This document shows, piece after piece, positions 53,076 to 64,000 of a stretch of DNA of 64,000 bases. Below the pieces are notes generated by a model, which saw only the letters and a program-made list of their open reading frames with translations, was not told the origin of the DNA and did not search any database. Within the stretch, counting starts at the first letter, position 1; every line of letters starts with the position of its first letter. Source of the DNA: Ilex aquifolium (lineage: Eukaryota > Streptophyta > Magnoliopsida > Aquifoliales > Aquifoliaceae); the NCBI GenBank assembly GCA_951799425.1, contig OX637391.1, forward strand, positions 11,480,551 through 11,544,550, given 5' to 3'. A program made the position numbers and the translations under genes.

Positions 53076-55327
53076 TAGTGAAAATCGAAACTGAAACCGA
53101 TACCCACCCCTACTCCCAGCAATAGCCTCCAAACAGAAACCCACCCCCATTCCCTCAATTTGTGTAGATGCGCCATGGTTGACCGGTTAGAGCAAAAAGA
53201 AAGACTAAAGAGCTGGGTGTTTGAGGGATTGCATTTGCTAGTATGGAGGTAGGGGAGTTATAGAGGTGGGTTTTGGATTGGGGTACAAATGGAGCTGGGT
53301 TTTGGGGTGCTATCGGCGTTAGACATGGGGGGTGGGACCGCTGGAATAGGGTATGGTGGTGGGGGGAGACCACCGGAGCAAGAGGTGTGGATTGGGGGTG
53401 CTATCAAAGTACGGGAAAGGAGTTAGAGGCATCACCATAGAGCATGGAGACAGAGGTGGGGTACAAAGAAGAGATGGAAAATAGAATTAGACGTTGAGAT
53501 ATTTTATTTGATTTTCATCCACCGTCTCAGTTAATTTAAAACCAAAGAATCTTGAAGGAGACAAATTGCCAAAATTGAAATTACGAAGAGTTGATTAAAA
53601 CATGATCTAAACTTAAAAAGGATATTTTATAATTAACCCTTAAATTTATATCCCAGAGTTTTCTCAGACTCTTTTGGGTCTAATTATTGTATCAAAAAAA
53701 TATTTTTCAATATTATTTTTTTATTTTTTATTTAATAAAAAATTAACACGTATAAATTTATTATTATTTTTAAAATCAATGACCATATGCGAATCCAAAG
53801 ATCTAGGATTCTCAATCAATTTTGGTATTTTACCGAATTAAATTTTTAAGAGGTGCCATAGCATTGTCCGTCACAATAGTCGTATTGTGTTTAGTGGTCC
53901 TATTTTTAGGACTGTTAATCGAACTGATCTATTCGGTTCGGTTCGAACTCAACTCGTATTTTAAACGAATTAAATTTGAATAATTTTTTAGGTTTATTTA
54001 AAAAAATGAGCATAAAAAAGCTCAGTTCAAGCTCGCAAAACTCGGCTTATTTATGTGTAAAATAGTCGAATTACTCAGGTTCAATCTTGACTTATTTTCT
54101 AAATAAGTCAAGTTTGAATAATTTTTTAGACTCGTTTAAAAAAACGAGCTCAACAAACATAAACTTAAATTCACAAAACACAACTTAATTAACATACTTA
54201 CATACTCCTATAATATCCCACTTCTACAAATCAAGAAAAACTTTCCATTTCATGTGGAAAGATAAAAACAAGTGCGAATAAAATAAGATTTGATGAGGTG
54301 GAGGGATTTCTACCCTTCAAAAATGATTGGAAGATCCTCCGAATTATTTTTGAATTGGAGGGGAGCCAAACTCTAAAAAATAGACAAAAAAATAAAAATC
54401 AAATAATATAGCATTACTAACAAAAATTTAAATTAAGTGAGACCAATAACACCATGATAGTCAAATCATATCATTTCATTTCCTATTTTTTTATCTTATT
54501 TTTTTGGTCGGTCTATCATTACTCTTTTACGATGAACTATCACGAACATTCCTTATTAATCCTGACCACTACACTCAAAATATGGCCACTATTTCTCTAT
54601 AGTATTACAGATTCCAAAAATGCATTAACATCAACATTGATTCTCATTTGAATTTTAAGTTACAATAATGTTACATCCATCAAAATTTTTATTAAATTTT
54701 TAATTTTAAATCAATATAAACCATAAAATCAATAGGTCCCACCGGTAGACATAGCATTTTCCCATTGAGTTATGGGGACCAGTTGACTATTTTTGTAAGT
54801 TTCTTGGCTTGACATATCAATTTTCAAATTTTGAGGAATTTTCAAATTTTTTTTCCTTTTTTTTTATCGTAGCTTTTAACTTAATTTTTAAATTAACGTT
54901 TTTCAGCGTAAAAACTTATTTGCAAACTACATTTTTCATTTTTTTTTAATTAAAAGTGTGTTTTGCAAGCATGTGTTTTATTGAAAACAGTATGAATTTA
55001 AATCATTCTTTTATATAAATAAAAACCATAAGTTGGAAAATAAGGATAATATTATTGATTTTTAAAAAATTGATTTAATTTGCGGACATAATAATGTGGC
55101 AGTGATGTGATCTGATAGTGTTATTGTGATTGTAAGTCTTGGACTTCGTCATTGTGATTCTATCACTTAACACATTATTATGTCAACAAATGAGATTATT
55201 TTTTAAATCTCAATAACATTACTCGGAAAAATAAACTATAAACCGTAGTCGACAATGAATAAAGTTGACTAATTCTAACGATTCTTCTCTCAAAAATAAG
55301 AAAAAGATATAGTCATTTATTTAACTA
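52981..55327. other. Spacer with degraded repeats
   Basis: No gene supported. 53150-53470 is GT-rich and reads like the reverse of the CCACC tracts. 53905-54190 contains ACGAGCTC/GAACTCG and TTTAAACGA motifs of a decayed hAT-like MITE. 54770-54800 repeats GAGTTATGGGGACCAGTTGA, also present at 51060. Confidence 0.5.
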
Positions 55328-55850
55328 CTAGTTATTTCTCGTGCCTGAAGGCATGGAGTAATAAAAAAAATGACGAACAATAAATATATTTGTATTCACA
55401 TCCAAAATCAAATTACAAAGATAGAGAGAGAAAAAAAAATTGAAGTACCGGTTGTAGTGGGGGCGAGCGGTGGTGGTGGTAGTGGTGGTAGTGGTGGCAA
55501 TAGTGGTGGTGGGAGACGGTGATAGTTGTGGTGAGTGACGACGACCGACTGTGATGGTGGTAGTCGTGGGTGGCAATGATGATGGTCGTGGTGGTGGGGG
55601 GTTGTGGTAGGGGTGATGGTGGGACAATGGCGGCGGTGGCAAGGTGGCGACAGCGGTGGTGGTGGTGGGATAGTGATAGTGGTGGTGGCGACGACAATGG
55701 TGGTGGTGGGGCAGTGGTGGTGGTTGTTATAAAAGAGGTGGTGGTGGGGTGAAAACAGTGGTGGTGGTAGGGTTACGACAACGGTGGTGATGGTTGTGGT
55801 GGGGCGAGGGGGTGGTGGTAATGGTAATGATGGTGGTGAGTGATTAACCC
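55328..55850 (-). mobile_element. Second Helitron-like element (related to 31093-31613)
   Basis: On the - strand, GATTTTGGATGTGAATACAA and onward matches 31535 onward; then the hairpin TGCCT-TC-AGGCA (55353-55342) and AATAACTAG|T (CTAG 55331-55328). The body is a TGG/CGG-type trinucleotide tract (55455-55830), the complement of that in the other copy. The 5' end is not resolved. Confidence 0.6.
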
Positions 55851-55899
55851 TAATTAATGCATAATTTAATTAAGATAATAGGTCAATTGTGTCAATAAA

Positions 55900-57421
55900 A
55901 TAAAGTTAAACTAGTCAAAGTAAGTCAAATTAGAGTTAGTGTGTGAATTATGAATAATGCATTCATTGTTGTTTATTTCAGGGTTTTGTGCGTCAAAATT
56001 ACTGGGGAGCCAATTGTGTCAAAGCTACAAATTACTGGGCAGCCAATTATTAAAGCAAAACAAATGGGGATTAAAGTGTAATTATAGGGCATCTTCTTGG
56101 GGCTCTAAATGGCATTTTTTGGGACTTGTAAAGATCATCTTTTGGGACTTGTAAATGACATCTTTTGATTGCCTATAAATACCACCCCTTGGGGCTTGTA
56201 AGAGGGAGATCTCTTTGGTTGTGGAAAACCCTCCAAAAGTAATTGTTGCTTTCTTTCATTGTTGCTTTCTTGTATTGTTGCTTTCTTCTTATTGAAGTAT
56301 TGTCTTCTTTTATTGTAGTTTGTCTCTTTTAATTTCATGTCTAGAAGAAAGATAGATTACTTTTGGTTGTGGATCACCCTCCAAAAGTGACTACTTTTCT
56401 TCTACTTTTAATTTGTGTTTCATTCACTTCTATTGCTTGAGCTTCTTTCTTCCCTTAGAGGAGTGAAACTCTTTCACTTTTCTAGAGTTTCGCCAAAGCC
56501 GTGAAGGGTGGAACGTGATTCACTCATTTTTTGTTGAAGATCGGCTCCCTGTTTAGTGTGCTTTGCTTTGTGATCCCTTTACTTGGAGGAATGAGCATCA
56601 CTCAATTTTCTAGTTTTACTAAAGTCATGAAGAGTGAATAGTTTCTCATTCACTCTTTAGTAAGAGGAGAAGGGCATGTATAAATTATCCGAATGTTATA
56701 TTTGTGCAATTTCGATTATGCTTAATGTTTTATATTCCCCATGCTTATTTAAAGATTGATTGCATCTAGCAAAGCTAAAGTACTTTGTATAACCAAGAGT
56801 TCTTTCTATAACATAGATAACTCTTGTATAGAAAGACTCGTTGGTTCAAGGCAAGTACCCCGGCTAGATCTTCATGACTACCCTTCAATCTTCACAATTA
56901 TTGTGCTTAAATTAAAGAATGGAAATGGAACATTAATGTCACGATTGGATGTCTTGTAGAAACACTTGCTTGTTTGTAGACGGGTTAAGTCTCGGCACAG
57001 ACAATTCTTATAAACTTCTAGAAAGACATCGGAATCATGTACTTAATTCTCATAATCCACATTTATCTTCCGATTAACCTGCTGTTGACACGGGGGTTAA
57101 TTGAGTTATCACGCACAAGTATAACAAACCGGATAATTAACTACATGTCCAGATCCTTGAACTAAAGAGTGACTCTTTTATATTAAAGTCTATCTCACAC
57201 TTTGTTTAGAAAACTCTCCTGGAAAGAATCTTATATTCTGTCCAGAAAGAATCCTGAACACCACAATTTCAAATCTCAAAGGATACAACCAACTGGTCTC
57301 CACCACTACTTACTTTGAAACACTAACAACAGCTCCCTGTGGATTCGACTCCGGACTCAAATCGAATTATTACTACAGCTTGACCGCTTGCACTTGGGTG
57401 TACACATTTCGGATCAAGTCA
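55900..57421 (+). repeat. E5 5' LTR (left boundary uncertain)
   Basis: The right end is inferred from the PBS: ...GGATCAAGTCA, then AGTTTTTTGCGCCG. TATA box CCTATAAATACC at about 56171-56182. Pyrimidine-rich tandem bits (ATTGTTGCTTTCTT, three times, 56238-56285) follow. CTCCCTGTGGATTCGACTCC (57331-57350) is typical of LTRs of this lineage. Without the second LTR the start can only be placed between about 55,850 and 55,960. Confidence 0.6.
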
Positions 57422-57427
57422 AGTTTT

Positions 57428-57445
57428 TTGCGCCGTTGCCGGGGA
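57428..57445 (+). other. E5 primer binding site (tRNA-Asp)
   Basis: TTGCGCCGTTGCCGGGGA pairs with the 3' end of plant tRNA-Asp with one mismatch at the second base (TGGCGCCGTTGCCGGGGA expected). Confidence 0.85.
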
Positions 57446-57582
57446 GCCATAAAAAGTGTTTGAAGGTAAAAGGTAAAAAAACCTTTCTTTCTTTTTTTGT
57501 ATATTCTTTGGTTTTCTTTCTTTTTTGTATATTCTTTGGTTTACTGTGAATACTTTAGTTTTGTTTTATTTTCTTTGTTTTT

Positions 57583-60500
57583 ATGTCTGAGGGCACTCCT
57601 CACTATCAGAATTGGCCAGCAGAATCGTTTAAGTCTGTGAATCAGTCTGAACCAAATTCACCTAGATCAGTAGCAGACTCCTGTGAGGGAAATATGACAA
57701 ATAATGAAAGAAACGGAGAAGTCCCTATGAGAGAGAGGGAAGTATTTAACATTCGAACTTTGCGGGATCACCTAAATCCCACAAGAAATAGTGTCCCCTC
57801 TTGTTTTGTATTCCCTGAAAATGCTCCCCCCTTTACTGTAAAGCCGGGGACAGTGCAACTGTTACCTGTTTTTCAAGGATTGGATGCAGAAAATCCATAT
57901 CTACATATAAAAGATTTTGAGGAAGTATGTGGACATTTCAAGACAATTCTGAACTGGCCAAGATGAAACTTTTTTCTTTCTCTTTAAGGGACAAAGCTAA
58001 ACAATGACTAAGTTCTTTAAAAGCTCTTTCAATACCTAATTGGCAGGCATTACAAAATGAATTTTTCAGAAAGTTTTTTCCTCTACACCGCACTAATGCA
58101 CTCAAAAGACAGATCATGAATTTTTCGGTCAAAGAAGGAGAAACTTTTTACCAAAGTTGGGAGAGATTCAAAGATCTTCTCCAATCCTGCCCACACCATG
58201 CTTTTGAGAATTGGACTTTAGTAGGATTTTTCTATGACTCCTTGCCCTTTACACTACGTCAGTTCGTCAAAATGATGGCCCAAGGAGAATTTATGAAAAA
58301 AAGTCCGGAAGAGGCATTCGATTTTTTTGACACCATATCTGATAGTTTTCAGATGTGGGACTCAGCCTCCCCTACCACTGTTGAAGCCAGACCATCTCCT
58401 TCCCAAGGAGGTAAGTATGTCTTGAGAGATGATGATGACCTAAGAGCGAAAATGTCTACGTTGTCTCGAAAGCTTGAAGCTTTAGAGATGAAGAAGGTCC
58501 ATCAAGTTGAGGTTAGCTCTTCCACAGAACAAGTGTGTGGAATCTGTGCGCTAACAGGATACCCTATTGGGGAGTGTCCCACCATCCCAGCATTCAAAGA
58601 GATCTTGTTGGAACAAACAAATGCAGTTTCCAACTTCAACAAGCCTTACTCCAACCCATACTCTGAAACATACAATCCAAGGTGGCGGAACCACCCGAAC
58701 TTCAGTTGGAGGAACACACAACCAACGCCCATGAACCAACAACAAGGTTCATACCCACCACCTCAAGGACCTCCCGCATATCAACCATACCAACCACCAC
58801 AAAAGAGGAGCCTTGAGGACACACTGAATCAATTCATGCAAACCCAAATGAACTACAACACTCATTCCACACAGGCTTTCACGGATTTCAAAACCCAGAC
58901 CACTCAATCTTTCGAGGATCTTAAAAGCCACATCCAAAAGCTGACCCAATCCATGGCCACACACGAAAAGGGCAAGTTCCCTGCCCAACCAAAACAACCA
59001 CAAGGCCAATTCCATGTGGGGAACCCTTCAACCACAGGAAACCCACAAGACCAAGCCCAAGTTGTCACTACACTAAGAAGTGGCAAGGTGATTGACCAGA
59101 CCATCAGAGACAAGCTCATCCCAGTCAACTCATCATTTGGGCCAGAACCAATTGAGACTGAACTTGAAGTAGAACCTGAGCCTATGATTGAGCAAGAGCC
59201 AGAACCTTCTGAGGAAAGAGAGCCTTCGTGTTCCATTCCTGCTCCTTTTCCTCATAGACTCATAACCAAACAGAAGTTGAAAAATCAGCCTGAAATTTAC
59301 GAGCTTTTTAAGCAAGTAAAGATCAACATCCCTCTTTTGGATGCAATCAAACAAGTTCCTTCTTATGCCAAGTTTCTGAAAGACTTGTGCATAATCAAGA
59401 GAAGCCAAAATGTCCAAAAAAGAGCCTTTTTGACGGAACAAGCCAGTGCCCTTCTTCAACACAAAACTCTTCCAAAATACAAAGACCCAGGGTGTCCGAT
59501 TGTGTCGTGTGTCATTGGAAACTTCCGAATTGAACAAGTACTGTTAGACCTTGGAGTCATTGTTAATTTGCTACCCTACTCTGTCTACCAATAGTTGGGT
59601 CTGGGTGAACTTAAACCCACTTGTGTCACACTCCAGTTAGCTGACAGATCTGTCAAAACCCCTAGAGGCATTGTTGAAGATGTACTTGTCCAAGTGGACA
59701 ACTTTGTCTTCCCTGTGGACTTCATTGTTCTGGACACTCAGCCAGCAATACATTCGGAGAACCAAATTCCCGTCATTCTTGGTCGACCTTTCCTAGCATC
59801 TTCCAATGCACTAATCAATTGCAGGAATGGAGTCATGAAATTAACTTTTGGGAATATGACTCTCGAACTGAACATTTTCAATATTGCTAAGCATCCAGAA
59901 GAAGATAAGGAAGAAAGGGAAATAAACTCCATTGAATCTTTGATACAGAAACATTTGAATAACACATTCTGTGAGAACCCTACTGAATCTTCTCTGCTAG
60001 AGTTCATCTCATCTGAAACAACAGATGATGGCCCAAATCCACAAAGTTGCCCTACTCATGCTGTTGAGACATGGGCCCCCAAATTCGAAGAGATTTCACC
60101 AAGTGGTACAAAGCTACTCTCATCAAGTATCAATCCACCAAAGCCTGAATTGAAACCTCTCTCATCTGACCTCAAATATGCATTCTTAGGAGAGGTTGAG
60201 TCATACCCAGTGGTGATTTCATCTAAGCTTACGGACTTGCAAGAGTCTAAGCTGATTGAAGTTCTCAAACTCCATAAAAGCACCATTGGGTGGACCATCG
60301 CTGACTTGAAAGGTATAAGCCCGTTAATCTGCAATCATGTTATATACCTTGAAGATGATTCAAAACCCTCTCGTCAAATGCAACGACAACTGAACCCTCA
60401 TATGAAGGAAGTTGTGAAAACTAAGGTGCTTAAGCTATTAGATGCATGAATAATCTTCCCCATCTCTGATAGCAAGTGGGTTAGTCCAACCCAAGTTGTG

Positions 60501-63122
60501 CCCAAAAAGTCTGGGGTCACAGTGGTAAAAAATGATGCAAATGAACTAGTACCAACTCGAGTCGTCACAGGATGACGAATGTGTATTGACTATCGAAAAC
60601 TCAATTTGGTCACTAGAAAAGATCATTTTCCTCTTCCATTTCTGGACCAAGTCCTAGAGAGAATTGCAGGCCACACATTCTACTGTTTCCTAGATGGCTA
60701 TTCTGGATACAATCAAATTGAGATAACATTAGATGATCAGGAGAAAACAACATTCACATGCCCCTTTGGCACTTTTGCATTCAAAAGGATGTCATTTGGA
60801 CTTTGTAACGCTCCTGCGACATTTCAAAGATGTATGCTAAGCTTGTTCAGTGACATGGTTGAAATTTTTTTGGAAGTATTCATGGATGACTTCTCTGTTT
60901 ATGGTGACTCATTTGATTTGTGTCTGGCCAACCTAGAAAATGTGCTAATCAGATGTAAGGAAGCTAATCTAGTGCTAAATTGGGAAAAATGTCATTTCAT
61001 GGTAACGCAAGGCATTGTCCTTGGTCATATTGTGTCGTCTGAGGGCATGAAAGTTGACAAGACAAAAATAGATCTGATTGAAAATTTGCCTGCCCTTAAG
61101 ACTGTAAAGGATGTCCGATCATTCCTAGGACATGCAGGTTTTTACAGGAGATTCATAAAAGATTTCAGTACTATAGCCAAACCCATGTGTCATCTTCTGA
61201 GTCAGGATGTAATTTTTGTGTGGAATGAAGCATGCCAGAAAGCTTTTGACAAGCTTAAAGGCATGTTAATTTCTGCTCCAATAATACAACCCCCTGACTG
61301 GACTCTTCCATTTGAATTGATGTGTGATGCAAGTGATTATGTTGTAGGTGCTGTGTTGGGACAAAGAAAAGATAAGAAACCTCATGTGATTTACTATGCA
61401 AGCAAAACTTTGAATGATGCTCAAATGAATTATTCAACAATTGAAAAAGAATTGCTTGCAGTAGTTTTTGCTCTGGAAAAATTTCGTTCTTATCTTGTTC
61501 ATTGTTCTGTTACTGTATTCACTGACCATGCAGCCCTAAAATTCTTGCTCACAAAGAAGGACGCCAAGCCAAGACTCTTGAGATGGATACTCTTACTCCA
61601 AGAGTTTGATCTTGTCATCAAAGACAAGAAAGGTGTCGAGAATGTGATGGCAGATCATCTGTCTAGATTAACATATGAATTTCGTGAAGATGGTCTGCCA
61701 ATCAATGAGAAATTTTCCGATGAACAACTATTCATAATTGATAAGACACCATGGTACGCGGATATTGCTAACTTCCTTGCTACTGGTACGTTCCCACTGT
61801 CCTTTACCATGATGGACAAAAAGAAATTTCTGAGGGAGGTTCGTAACTTTTTTTGGGAGGATCCTTACGTATTCAAGTACTGTAAGGATCAAATCATAAG
61901 GCGTTGCATCCCCGTTCATGAAAGCAGCCAGGTAATAACATTTTGTCATTCTGAAGCATGCGGTGGCCATTTTTCATCAAGGAAAACCGCTGCAAAAATC
62001 TTGCAGTGTGGATTTTATTGGCCCACACTTTTCAAAGATGTCCATGCCTTTTGTTTAACTTGCGATAGATGCCAAAGGTTGGGAAGCATTTCTAAAAGAA
62101 ACATGATGCCCTTAAACCCCATTCTGGTGATTGAAATTTTTGACTGTTGGGGCATCGATTTTATGGGACCATTTCCCCCTTCCTTTGGCTATCTATACAT
62201 TTTAGTGGCCGTAGACTATGTATCTAAATGGGTTGAAGCAATTCCATGCCGAAACAATGATCACCGCACAGTGATCAAATTTTTAAAAGAAAATATTTTG
62301 TCCCGGTTTGGAATTCCGAGATCAATCATAAGTGATGGGGGTGCTCATTTTTGTAATCGTCCATTCTGGAATTTAATGAGAAAATACTTGATCTTTCACA
62401 AAATTGCAACCCCTTATCACCCACAGACTAGTGGACATGCTGAATTAGCTAATCGGGAGATCAAATTAATTATAGAAAAAACGGTAAATCCAGACCGCAA
62501 AGATTGGTCGTTAAGACTAACTGATGCACTCTGGGCATATCGCATTGTTTTCAAAACAATTTTGGGCATGTCTCCTTATCGATTAGTCTATGGAAAGCCA
62601 TGTCACCTACCCGTGGAATTGGAACATAGGGCATACTGGGCCATTAAAGCAATGAATTTTGACCTAGACAAGGCCGGACTAGCAAGGAAACTTCAGATAA
62701 ATGAATTGGAGGAATTAAGAAATGAAGCATATGAGAATGCTAAGATTGCGAAAACCAGAATGAAAATTTTTCATGACAAGAACATTGTACGGAAGTCTTT
62801 TGAACCTTCTCAAAAAGTCCTATTGTTCAATTCAAGATTCCGCCTCTTTCCTGGTAAGTTGAAATCAAGATGGACTGGGCCTTACATTGTCAAAAAAGTG
62901 TTTGGCCATGGAGCAGTTGAAGTAGAAAACCCATCGAATGGTAATATCTTTAATGTTAATGTTCAGCGGTTAAAACCAATTTTGAAGGACTTTGTTAAAA
63001 ATGTGGACACCATTCTTTTGATGGAACCAGAATATCCCTCCGAGATTCGCGCCTGCCGACACTCAAATGGATCGGGTCAAGAAAAATACATCCTAACCCG
63101 ACCCGAGAGAACGCCTTTATGA
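57583..63122 (+). pseudogene. E5 gag-pol polyprotein (Athila type), one frameshift, four stops
   Basis: Gag starts MSEGTPHYQN (57583) and leaves frame near 57960, probably with a small deletion. The second frame runs to 63122 with TGA 58005-58007, TAG 59592-59594, TGA 60447-60449 and TGA 60573-60575. Gag core (GETFYQSWERFKDLL) and a Gln/Pro-rich part; protease LLDLGVIVNLLPYSVY at 59545-59591; RT with FMDDF near 60885; native RNase H intact by eye ([27 protein letters not shown]); integrase with HHCC (about 61945-62075), [17 protein letters not shown] and [10 protein letters not shown]; chromo-less end. The protease lacks the Ala-Ser-Val usually after DLG. Two or three stops fit G-to-A or C-to-T change at TGG/CAG codons. 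Confidence 0.9.
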
Positions 63123-64000
63123 GGCCCTCACCTTTTGTCTCCCTCTCATTCACCGCTGTTGGCCCCCCTTTCCTTCTTCTTTTTCTCTTTTCTTCTTCTT
63201 CTTCTTCGTTCTCCGTCTTCTGCAAATACAACCCTTTTTCTTTTCTTTTTTTCCAATCCACCGCTGTTGGTTCCCCTCCCCCATCCTCTTCCTTTCTTCT
63301 TCTTCGTTGTTCTCTGTTCTCTGTAAAAAGAACCCAACCCCTGCAAATCCATGACCATATACCCCGAAGACCCAATCCTTTGTGTACTGATTTGCTTTAT
63401 ATGTTTTGTACATGGGTCTTCTTCTGCTATATGCACTTACGGGGACGGGTTTCCTACCTAGCCGAAACCCTTATTTCGAAGAATGATTATTAATTTGGGC
63501 ATTTTATTTGTAGATTTCGACAAATGAACAGATCTCCACCATTCAACCTAATCTCCAAGATCCGTGAACTGGTAAATTCGAAACATTAGGGACAATGTTC
63601 TGTTTAGGTTGGGGGGTGAGAACTACAGTTCATATTGCCACCATGTGCTCGTAAATTTTTAAAATTTTTCTTGTTGTTTTTGCTGTTATTGTTGTTGTTC
63701 TTCTTATCATATTATGTACCTTGCCTTGTATAAATTGATAATTATGTCTGTGAGTCAGCTTCAATCGTCTTTGTGACTGGCAGACGTTAAAGAACTAGAT
63801 AGTGAGTCTTAAAGTTTAGAAAGCATGGATGCTAAACTTTTTTGGTTTAGTCTAGGAGTTCTACGCACTTTTCCATCTGATGTGCATACTATGATCATGA
63901 GAAAAGCAATACTGGTAAGGAAGGCCGAAATCCAAGAAAAACAAGCGAAACCCCTCTGTGGCAGAAACACATTTGCCAAACGTCGTCGTGCCAAAAGGCT
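63123..64000 (+). other. E5 3' internal region
   Basis: 63151-63370 is pyrimidine-rich with a ~108-bp direct duplication (CACCGCTGTTGG at 63152 and 63260). GGGACAATGTTCTG followed by TTTAGGTTGGGGGG (63589-63617) is a purine-rich signal usual behind Athila pol. No env-like ORF is seen before the window ends. Confidence 0.6.

Larger units (their letters stand above)
55851..64000 (+). mobile_element. Athila-lineage Ty3/gypsy LTR retrotransposon E5 (partial)
   Basis: Presumed 5' LTR (to about 57421), tRNA-Asp-type PBS, decayed gag-pol to 63122 and the start of a long 3' region; the 3' LTR lies beyond the window. Athila assignment rests on the gag type, protease of the DLG...VNLLPYSVY type, a single native RNase H, and the PBS. 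The exact left end is unresolved. Confidence 0.85.

Noticed and set aside
55328..55752. His/Pro-rich and Gly/Val-rich frames near the second Helitron-like copy
   Set aside because: Same trinucleotide composition effect; no start context or domain.
63119..63493. Env-like or membrane protein ORF behind E5 pol
   Set aside because: Leu/Phe/Ser richness comes from a CTT-rich tract; no signal peptide plus transmembrane arrangement of an env-like protein is visible.

Overview
This window is nuclear plant DNA, most likely from a eudicot. It is AT-rich, has spliced genes with short GT-AG introns, and is dominated by Ty3/gypsy LTR retrotransposons of the Tat and Athila lineages, with Stowaway, hAT and Helitron-like elements among them. 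Only one host gene is recognisable: a four-exon BTB/NPH3-family gene (16168-30687, + strand, 482 codons before the stop). Everything else is mobile DNA, remnants of it, or featureless AT-rich spacer.

Layout. (1) 1-14822: a Tat-type element (E1) in a tandem LTR-internal-LTR arrangement. Bases 1-602 are the 3' internal end of a further copy that shares the LTR at 603-1295. E1 has a decayed gag-pol, a 54-bp hairpin-forming minisatellite, and two different antisense additional ORFs (aORF1a, aORF1b). aORF1b is split by an 857-bp hAT-like element with an 8-bp target duplication. (2) 14823-16167: spacer and host promoter side. (3) 16168-30687: the host gene. Its third intron holds a complete, apparently very young Tat-type element (E2, 17686-28795, - strand). 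E2 has LTRs that look identical, a 5-bp target duplication (AATCT), an uninterrupted gag-pol of 1,978 codons, and a complete four-exon antisense aORF (995 aa) that runs in the same direction as the host gene. (4) 30688-39878: MITE-like, Helitron-like, foldback, SINE-like and hairpin sequences, plus a broken E1-related pol fragment (E3) beside two copies of a related LTR. (5) 39879-50271: an older Tat-type element (E4) with decayed gag-pol, an 84/87-bp minisatellite and a decayed three-exon aORF. (6) 50272-55850: spacer with a Stowaway MITE, an 1,109-bp solo LTR and a Helitron-like end. (7) About 55850-64000: an Athila-type element (E5) with decayed gag-pol, cut off by the window end.

How the parts work together. 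In E1, E2 and E4 the gag-pol runs towards the 3' LTR, while the aORF starts near the 3' LTR and runs back towards pol, so the two transcription units converge. The aORFs share an N-terminal domain resembling the 'putative gypsy type transposon' family, acidic and coiled-coil C-terminal parts, and small introns at comparable places. All three Tat elements use the same 18-nt primer binding site next to unrelated or strongly diverged LTRs. Their pol carries a second, archaeal-type RNase H after a degenerate native RNase H. The most notable points are the conserved spliced antisense gene, its duplication in E1, and the intact E2 inside a live-looking host intron.
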